Of a stretch of 6,783 nt of DNA, positions 1 to 4,082 are shown piece after piece (position 1 is the stretch's first letter; each line of letters begins with the position of its first letter). Source of the stretch: an uncultured Paracoccaceae bacterium (GTDB taxonomy: Bacteria > Pseudomonadota > Alphaproteobacteria > Rhodobacterales > Rhodobacteraceae). The position numbers and the translations under genes are program-made. The stretch spans positions 1 through 6,783 of the forward strand of contig CALCPC010000102.1 in the NCBI GenBank assembly GCA_937900975.1. The letters are read 5' to 3'. Below the pieces are notes generated by a model. It was not told where the DNA came from, ran no database searches, and saw only the letters and a list, made by a program, of their open reading frames with translations.

Positions 1-503
1 CAAAGCGCAAGGGCCGGCTGGATCCGTAGGATTGCATCCCGAATTGCGGTGGACACAACCGATTGCCCGCGCGACGTGCGGTCAACAACCCCTTTCGGCG
101 GCGCGTGGGAGACCAGGATATCGGCGGTCGGGCACCGCGCAAGATGCGCGGCCGCCGCGTCCTCATCCAGATCGCAGGACCAGGCCCCAAAAGGTGTGAC
201 CGGCACGCCGTAGCCGAGGCCGAAAAGCGATAGGCCCGCAATCGTGGTCCCTTGACCATGCAGCACGGTCATCCCGGCGGGGGCGGCCTCCGCCAGCTCC
301 TCCACGCTTTCGGCATTGCCGGGGGCCAGAACTGCCGGGCGCGGCAGGGCGCAGAGCAGCGTCATCGCACCGGGAAGACCCCTGCGCATATTGCAAAAAT
401 CGCCGGCCCCGATGACCAGATCGACCCCGTCGGCCGCGGCAACCAGCGCCTCGGCCCGGGCACGGTCGTGGTGAAGATCGGAAAACGCGAGGATCCGCGT
501 CAC
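1..503 (-). CDS. Metallophosphoesterase, Icc-like (3' end beyond window)
   Basis: The minus strand reads open from position 503 to the left edge, giving 167 residues. The start is taken as GTG at 501-503, just before the first beta strand (VTRILAFSDLHHD). Metal-site motifs of the calcineurin-like fold appear in order: D9-x-H11 (SDLHH), G34-D35 (GAGD), G62-N63 (PGNAE, in place of the more usual GNHD) and S132-H133-A-P (SHAPP). The sequence ends in QPALAL, just before the place where this family usually has its last motif, GHxH. The architecture fits the Icc-related phosphoesterases (COG2129 type), cytoplasmic enzymes with a two-metal centre that cleave phosphoester bonds; the substrate cannot be told from sequence. 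No good ribosome binding site precedes the GTG. The frame stays open upstream, but the residues there (Ser/Pro/Gly-rich) do not look like protein of this family. Family assignment is secure; specificity and exact start are not. Confidence 0.85.
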   Translation of the reverse strand, partial: MTRILAFSDLHHDRARAEALVAAADGVDLVIGAGDFCNMRRGLPGAMTLLCALPRPAVLAPGNAESVEELAEAAPAGMTVLHGQGTTIAGLSLFGLGYGVPVTPFGAWSCDLDEDAAAAHLARCPTADILVSHAPPKGVVDRTSRGQSVVSTAIRDAILRIQPALAL

Positions 504-647
504 GACAACACCCGCAGACAGAAAACCGGAGGGTGCCGGCGGGCTGTGCGAAGACGCCCCAAGGACACCGCGCCGATCCCAAGAGATGTCCGCCCATGCC
601 GCTGCGGCACCGGAGAGACCCCCCGCGGGCCCAAAAGGGCGTAACGG

Positions 648-681
648 GCACATCGGGTCGCGCGCCGGTGCGTTTTGTCAA
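648..681 (-). promoter_or_regulatory. Candidate promoter for the metallophosphoesterase gene
   Basis: Read on the minus strand, positions 681 to 676 give a perfect TTGACA -35 hexamer. No good -10 box sits 16-18 bases further on (the sequence there is like ACCCGA). A start in this area would leave a leader of about 145 bases before the GTG at 503. The call rests on the -35 match and position alone. Confidence 0.2.
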
Positions 682-737
682 AGCGCCCGCACTTGCCGCC
701 GCGTTCGTTCCGACGGCAGGGCCTGGCACAAGGTGTC

Positions 738-757
738 GGTTCGGGCAAGCCCGAACC
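738..757. repeat. Perfect inverted repeat, 9-bp arms
   Basis: The arm at 738-746 (GGTTCGGGC) is the exact reverse complement of 749-757, separated by AA. As RNA it would fold as an 8-bp stem with a four-base loop on either strand. It abuts the terminator-like hairpin at 756-782 and shares two bases with it, so the two could be mutually exclusive folds. No coding frame explains it. Confidence 0.7.
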
Positions 758-782
758 CGCGCGCGCCCGCGGGGTCTTTTTT
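756..782 (+). terminator. Terminator-like hairpin with T tract, no obvious plus-strand gene
   Basis: CCCGCG at 756-761 pairs with CGCGGG at 768-773 around a six-base loop. It is followed by G, T, C and six T residues at 777-782, which is the form of an intrinsic terminator on the plus strand. Both neighbouring genes are on the minus strand, so nothing visible needs terminating here. It could end a plus-strand small RNA starting in 504-740, or be chance in a GC-rich spacer. Confidence 0.4.
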
Positions 783-848
783 CACTCGCGCCCTCCCTGC
801 CCCCCGGGTCCTTTCCCCGGCCTTGCCCTGCCACTTGTGTCCGTTCGG

Positions 849-878
849 CCCCCCCCCTACCCCGCGCGCGCGCGCGCG
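849..878. repeat. C9 run followed by (CG)8 tract
   Basis: Nine consecutive C residues (849-857) are followed, after TA and a short C run, by sixteen bases of strictly alternating CG (863-878). Alternating CG of this length can adopt left-handed Z-DNA under negative supercoiling, and homopolymer C and CG repeats are prone to replication slippage. The tract is in non-coding DNA immediately left of the hairpin at 879-899. Confidence 0.8.
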
Positions 879-899
879 GACGGCGCGGAACGCGCCGTC
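879..899. repeat. Perfect inverted repeat, 9-bp GC-rich arms
   Basis: GACGGCGCG at 879-887 is the exact reverse complement of 891-899, around the triloop GAA. This is the strongest hairpin in the gene-free region. It lies 91-111 bases past the glycosylase stop codon on the minus strand. There is no T tract on either side, so it is not a standard intrinsic terminator, though it could stabilise a transcript 3' end. Confidence 0.7.
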
Positions 900-925
900 G
901 ACACAGGACCCACCGCGCCTGGCCT

Positions 926-942
926 GCGCTTTGGGAAAGCGC
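926..942 (-). terminator. Hairpin downstream of the uracil-DNA glycosylase gene
   Basis: GCGCTTT at 926-932 pairs exactly with AAAGCGC at 936-942 around GGG. On the minus strand it begins 48 bases after the glycosylase stop. There is no following T tract on the minus strand, so a role as intrinsic terminator is weak; a Rho-dependent end with a protective 3' hairpin is an alternative. The palindrome is certain, the function is inferred. Confidence 0.35.
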
Positions 943-989
943 CGACGCTGCGATCCCGCTTACCACGTCGTGCGGCCATCTTTTCCCTT

Positions 990-1847
990 CTAACCTGCAC
1001 CTGCACCTGCACCTGCCACATGGGCCGAAAGCCTTCTTAGATCGGTCCATGTATCCCGTTTTTTGCCGGGATCGCGCAACAGTGCCGCCGGATGGAACAG
1101 GGGAAGGGCCGGCCGGCCCACGGCTTCCGTCCACGTGCCGCGCAGACGCGTGATCCCCGACGATGTCCGCAGCAAAAGCCGCGCCGCCGACGTCCCCATC
1201 GGCACAAGCACCCGCGGCCGCGCAAGTTCGATGTGGCGCAGCAAAAACGGCAACATCATCGCAACCTCATCATCGGAGGGCGTGCGGTTTTGCGGCGGGC
1301 GCCATGGCAGGCAGTTGGTGATGTAAAGCCCCTGGTCCGGCGTCTCGGCCCGCCGCGACATCCCGATTGCCGCGAACATGCGATCCAAAAGCTGACCGGA
1401 GGGCCCGACAAATGGCATGCCCTGACGGTCCTCTTCACGCCCTGGGGCTTCGCCGACGATCATCACGGCAGCCCCCGGCACGCCATCGGCAAAGACCAGC
1501 GACCGGGCGGTTTGCTTCAACGCGCACCCCTCAAACCCTGCCATGGCCGCGCGCAGTGCGGCCAAATCGCCCGCCGCCGCCGCAAGTGCTTCGGCATTGG
1601 CCGTCCCCGCCATCCCGCCCGGCCGCCCCGATGCGGGCGCAACCCCCGCTTCGCTGCTCGGCGACAAGGCTTTCGGTTGCCGCGGGTCCGGCGGCGGCTC
1701 AGCCGACTTTCCTAACGCTTTCCGCGCCGCGGCCTCAAACCGATTGATCGGCCCCGCCGCGATCGCTTCGTCAGCGCCGAGCGCAAGCTGACAAGACAGC
1801 GCTGCCAAAGCCTCCGCTCGGGACATCGGATGGGAAGAATCGGACAT
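990..1847 (-). CDS. Uracil-DNA glycosylase, family 4-like, apparently lacking Fe-S ligands
   Basis: This 285-residue protein should remove uracil (from cytosine deamination or dUTP misincorporation) to start base-excision repair. Motif A is GEAPGREED at 132-140, followed by [13 protein letters not shown] (143-155); NRTP is at 187-190 and motif B, FHPAALL, at 251-257. These match family 4 (UDGa, COG1573). The enzyme core begins only near residue 104. Before it lie about 100 residues: a helical start, then a Pro/Ala/Ser/Gly-rich linker (about 45-85), so the protein is longer than the roughly 200 residues typical of thermophile UDGa. Of the four cluster cysteines in classical members, only Cys108 seems to align; the KCRPP cysteine is Trp182 and the last one is lost in [10 protein letters not shown]. 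The C-terminus is an Ala-Gly repeat encoded by a DNA hexamer repeat. The start is ATG at 1845-1847; Met8 is an alternative, and neither has a good ribosome binding site. The gene is divergent from pyrB. Confidence 0.88.
   Translation of the reverse strand: MSDSSHPMSRAEALAALSCQLALGADEAIAAGPINRFEAAARKALGKSAEPPPDPRQPKALSPSSEAGVAPASGRPGGMAGTANAEALAAAAGDLAALRAAMAGFEGCALKQTARSLVFADGVPGAAVMIVGEAPGREEDRQGMPFVGPSGQLLDRMFAAIGMSRRAETPDQGLYITNCLPWRPPQNRTPSDDEVAMMLPFLLRHIELARPRVLVPMGTSAARLLLRTSSGITRLRGTWTEAVGRPALPLFHPAALLRDPGKKRDTWTDLRRLSAHVAGAGAGAG
993..1016. repeat. Hexanucleotide repeat ACCTGC x4 at the 3' end of the glycosylase gene
   Basis: Four perfect tandem copies of ACCTGC (plus strand) directly precede the glycosylase stop codon (CTA at 990-992 on the plus strand). 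Read on the minus strand they encode alternating Ala and Gly, the last residues of the protein. Because the unit is six bases, gain or loss of copies keeps the frame and only changes tail length. Confidence 0.95.
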
Positions 1848-1882
1848 TGCATAGATCTAGCGCCAATCGCGCGCCCCTGAAA

Positions 1883-1908
1883 CCGGATGCGACAGCCCGT
1901 GTCGCCGG
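1883..1908. promoter_or_regulatory. Dyad in the divergent glycosylase/pyrB spacer
   Basis: GCGACA (1889-1894) and TGTCGC (1900-1905) form a perfect 6-bp inverted repeat around five bases. It can be redrawn as a longer stem: CCGG at 1883-1886 and CCGG at 1905-1908 pair outside the inner arms, with a three-base bulge. It lies 41-66 bases upstream of the pyrB ATG, in the only spacer between two divergent genes, a place where an operator or a leader hairpin would act. No promoter boxes could be assigned. The symmetry is seen; the regulatory role is inferred. Confidence 0.35.
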
Positions 1909-1948
1909 ACAATTGCCCCCCGCGCCGCTTCGGCCTATCACCAGGGCC

Positions 1949-2878
1949 ATGTTTAACCATCGTCACCTTCTCGGCATCGAAGGTCTGAAGCCCGCAGAGA
2001 TCACGGCGCTTCTCGACCGCGCCGAAGCTTATGCCGACCGGGCCCGCAGCGGCACCGCCCCGTCCCCGGTTCTGGCGGGTCTGACACAGATCAACATGTT
2101 TTTTGAGACCTCCACCCGCACGCAAGCGAGCTTTGAGCTTGCGGGCCAGAGGCTTGGCGCGTCGGTGATGTCGATGGCCATGCAGGCAAGCTCCATCCGC
2201 AAGGGCGAAACGCTGATCGACACGGCGATGACGCTGAACGCCATGGCGCCGCATCTGATCGTGGTCCGCCACCCGCATTCGGGGGCTGTGAACCTTTTGG
2301 CGTCCAAGGTTGACTGCGCCGTGCTGAACGCCGGCGACGGCCGGCACGAGCATCCGACGCAAGCGCTGCTGGATGCGCTGACGATCCGACGGCGAAAAGG
2401 GCGGCTGCACCGGCTGACCGTGGCAATCTGTGGCGACATCGCGCACAGCCGGGTGGCGCGCTCGAACATCCTGCTGCTGGGCGCGATGGAAAACCGTGTG
2501 CGGCTGATCGGGCCGCCAACGCTGGTGCCGCGGGCCTTTGCGGCGCTGGGCTGCGAGATCACCGACGACATGCAGCGCGGTCTTGAGGGCGTCGATGTGG
2601 TCATGATGCTGCGGCTGCAGCGAGAGCGGATGGACGGTGGCTTCATCCCGTCCGCGCGCGAATATTTCTACCGCTACGGCCTGGACGCAGAAAAGCTGCG
2701 CGCCGCCAACCCCGACGCCATCGTCATGCATCCCGGCCCCATGAACCGCGGGGTGGAGATCGATGGGACGCTTGCCGACGATATCAATGTCAGCGTGATT
2801 CGCGAGCAGGTTGAAATGGGGGTCGCGGTGCGGATGGCCGCGCTTGAGATGCTGGCCGCGGGCGCGACCGCTTTGTAA
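1949..2878 (+). CDS. pyrB: Aspartate carbamoyltransferase catalytic subunit
   Basis: PyrB joins carbamoyl phosphate and L-aspartate to form N-carbamoyl-L-aspartate, the committed step of de novo pyrimidine synthesis in the cytoplasm. The 309-residue length matches a catalytic chain. Visible motifs are FFETSTRTQ (51-59, carbamoyl phosphate loop; Gln replaces the second Arg of the common STRTR), SSIRKGE (81-87, flexible loop lysine Lys86-type region), HPTQALLD (135-142), RLQRER (222-227) and [10 protein letters not shown] (261-270). ATG at 1949 is chosen because homology starts there ([13 protein letters not shown]). The frame is open back to a TTG at 1847, which would add 34 Pro/Ala/Arg-rich residues that do not resemble PyrB. 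The ribosome site is poor (AGGG at 1943-1946, very close to the ATG). No pyrI regulatory gene follows. The likely partner is the dihydroorotase homologue at 4083, separated here by a Hint gene. Confidence 0.96.
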   Translation: MFNHRHLLGIEGLKPAEITALLDRAEAYADRARSGTAPSPVLAGLTQINMFFETSTRTQASFELAGQRLGASVMSMAMQASSIRKGETLIDTAMTLNAMAPHLIVVRHPHSGAVNLLASKVDCAVLNAGDGRHEHPTQALLDALTIRRRKGRLHRLTVAICGDIAHSRVARSNILLLGAMENRVRLIGPPTLVPRAFAALGCEITDDMQRGLEGVDVVMMLRLQRERMDGGFIPSAREYFYRYGLDAEKLRAANPDAIVMHPGPMNRGVEIDGTLADDINVSVIREQVEMGVAVRMAALEMLAAGATAL

Positions 2879-2903
2879 GTCTGCAGAAGGGAACGCGCGG
2901 TCT

Positions 2904-2954
2904 GCGCCGATGCACGTTGTGCCGCCGGTCGGCGCCGATGCGCGTTGTGCCGCC
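2904..2954. repeat. Two 23-bp direct repeats, 28-bp period
   Basis: Positions 2904-2926 and 2932-2954 match at 22 of 23 bases (A at 2914, G at 2942) and are separated by GGTCG. The unit begins GCGCCGATGC and ends GTTGTGCCGCC. It starts 26 bases after the pyrB stop codon. The first ten bases occur again at 4060-4069, in the spacer on the other side of the Hint gene. Two copies are too few for a CRISPR. Confidence 0.85.
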
Positions 2955-3166
2955 ACGGAGCCAAAAAAGCGACGGTGTCGGTCCGTGCGCTCGCGGCTGC
3001 AACATTGCCCAGCAGTCAAGCGGTGCGCCTAATCGGTCCTCAAAGACGCATCGGATGGCGCTTTTAGGACAGTATAGACACGATTTGCCTCAAAAACACC
3101 ACGCTTTTTCCGCGCCAGCAGCATAGCGTGCAGTGCAGCAACCCTGAGCCCCGAGCCCCAGCGAGC

Positions 3167-3170
3167 GGAG
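3167..3170 (+). promoter_or_regulatory. Ribosome binding site of the Hint gene
   Basis: GGAG at 3167-3170 is seven bases from ATG at 3178 and decides that start over the in-frame TTG at 3175. It is the clearest Shine-Dalgarno site in the window, in contrast to the weak sites of the pyr genes. Confidence 0.7.
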
Positions 3171-3177
3171 ATGTTTG

Positions 3178-4029
3178 ATGGCAGACCTTGTTCTTAACGG
3201 ATACGACACGTCGGGTTTAAACGCATTCGGAACGCCCGGCGTCACAACCACCATTCAAATCGAGCCCGGATTTTACACCACCTCTTTCGCGATCTTCGGC
3301 GACGATGACGACACATTCGTGTTCTATGTCGGCGATCAGACGGCCAGCACTGTGCCGGGTGCGGCAGACAATGAAACGCGCCTGCGGGTCGAGACCGATT
3401 ACGGCGTGCAGTATATCGAGATCATCAGCTTTAGCGGCACGGCAAACATCGTCATCGAGGACAGCTTTATCTGTTTTACCGCCGGCGCGCTAGTCGCAAC
3501 GCCGGATGGGCCCCGCCGGATCGAGACATTGGCGCCGGGCGATGTCGTGCTGACGCGCGACCAAGGCGCGCAACCGATTGCCTGGATCGGGTCCACAACG
3601 CTGAGCGCGGAGATGCTGGCGCAATTCCCGGACCGGCGGCCGATCGAAATCGCGGCGGGTGCGTTCGGGGCGCACGGTGCGACGCGCGTCTCGGCCGGCC
3701 ACCGCGTTATGGTCTCGGGCTGGAAGGCGGCGGCGCTGTTTGGCACGGACGAGGTTTTGGTGGCCGCGCGCGATCTGGTCGACGATGTGCAGGTGCGGCG
3801 CGGACCAGCGGAGACGGTGACCTATGTCCATGTGATGCTGGAGGCCCATGCGCTGATCCAGGTCGACGGGCTTTGGTCCGAAAGCCTGCACCCGGGCGCG
3901 CTTTCCTCGACGCTCGGCACCGCGCACCGCGATGAGGTGCTGGAGCTTTTCCCAGGGATCGAAACCGCCGCGCCCCAGATGTTGGCGCGCCCAACGGTTG
4001 GCGCCGCGGATGTCGCGATGCTGTTCTGA
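3178..4029 (+). CDS. Hint-domain protein (Hint_2 type) of unknown function
   Basis: The 283-residue product has an N-terminal region of about 97 residues that appears beta-rich and acidic (GDDDDT at 41-46), then a Hint domain from Cys99 (CFTAGALVATPDG, 99-111). Further signatures are RIETLAPGDVVLT (114-126), SAGHRVMVSG (172-181) and HALIQVDGLWSESLHPG (224-240). This is the Hint_2 pattern frequent in Rhodobacterales and distantly related to the hedgehog and intein self-processing fold. Cys99 is placed for an N-to-S acyl shift that could cut the chain before it, but the terminal His-Asn and following nucleophile of a splicing intein are absent, so protein splicing is unlikely. No signal peptide or membrane segment is seen. 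About 40 unremarkable residues follow the Hint domain, with no toxin module. The gene lies between pyrB and pyrC', 299 bp and 53 bp away, with its own ribosome site. The family is fairly certain; the function is unknown. Confidence 0.85.
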   Translation: MADLVLNGYDTSGLNAFGTPGVTTTIQIEPGFYTTSFAIFGDDDDTFVFYVGDQTASTVPGAADNETRLRVETDYGVQYIEIISFSGTANIVIEDSFICFTAGALVATPDGPRRIETLAPGDVVLTRDQGAQPIAWIGSTTLSAEMLAQFPDRRPIEIAAGAFGAHGATRVSAGHRVMVSGWKAAALFGTDEVLVAARDLVDDVQVRRGPAETVTYVHVMLEAHALIQVDGLWSESLHPGALSSTLGTAHRDEVLELFPGIETAAPQMLARPTVGAADVAMLF

Positions 4030-4045
4030 CACGACACGGCGAAGC

Positions 4046-4074
4046 TTGACAAACCGCGCGCGCCGATGCTCTCC
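4046..4074 (+). promoter_or_regulatory. Candidate -35 box upstream of the dihydroorotase homologue
   Basis: A perfect TTGACA lies at 4046-4051 in the 53-bp gap after the Hint gene. The expected -10 position (about 4069-4074) reads CTCTCC and does not match. If used, transcription would begin at or within a few bases of the ATG at 4083, giving a nearly leaderless message; this would agree with the absence of a ribosome site before that ATG. Confidence 0.2.
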
Positions 4075-4082
4075 ACCCGCTT

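Larger units (their letters stand above)
504..989. other. Long structured intergenic region, no convincing gene
   Basis: These 486 bases lie between two minus-strand genes, downstream of the uracil-DNA glycosylase and upstream of the metallophosphoesterase. Open frames cross it on both strands, but their translations are Arg/Pro/Gly-rich, shift arbitrarily and match no family I recognise. What can be seen is structure: perfect inverted repeats at 738-757, 756-773, 879-899 and 926-942, a run of nine C at 849-857 and an alternating (CG)8 tract at 863-878. It must hold the promoter and leader of the metallophosphoesterase gene and probably the 3' end of the glycosylase transcript. A non-coding RNA is possible but not shown. 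Confidence 0.6.
2879..3177. other. Spacer between pyrB and the Hint gene with repeats, no gene
   Basis: These 299 bases carry a near-perfect 23-bp direct repeat (2904-2954), a less GC-rich stretch at about 3035-3120 that is the likeliest place for a promoter of the Hint gene, and a tandem GAGCCCC x2 at 3146-3159 just before its ribosome binding site. Short open frames cross the region but are low-complexity and not convincing. No clear intrinsic terminator follows pyrB, so read-through into the Hint gene is possible. Confidence 0.55.

Noticed and set aside
738..757. GGTTCG-containing hairpin as part of a tRNA or tmRNA
   Set aside because: The loop is only two to four bases instead of the seven of a T-arm, and no acceptor, anticodon or tag sequence is found around it.
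163..1134. Long minus-strand open frame of 323 codons spanning the gene-free region
   Set aside because: Its product is Arg/Gly/Pro-rich with no domain, it runs out of frame through both the glycosylase and the metallophosphoesterase, and long spurious frames are expected at this GC content.
533..1153. Plus-strand frames in the intergenic region, considered as a hidden gene ending at the terminator-like hairpin
   Set aside because: They run straight through the hairpins and into the antisense of the glycosylase, have low-complexity Arg/Pro/Ala products, and have no ribosome site or plausible start.
2904..2954. CRISPR-like repeats
   Set aside because: There are only two copies with a 5-bp gap, which is far too short for a spacer, and no cas gene is nearby.
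1712..3019. 435-codon minus-strand frame antisense to pyrB
   Set aside because: It lies opposite a clearly real pyrB with all motifs intact, and its His/Arg/Gln-rich translation is the usual antisense shadow of a GC-rich gene.
3178..4029. Intein or polymorphic toxin interpretation of the Hint gene
   Set aside because: There is no host protein split on both sides, no terminal His-Asn plus nucleophile, and no toxin domain after the Hint region, so splicing and toxin-delivery roles are not supported.
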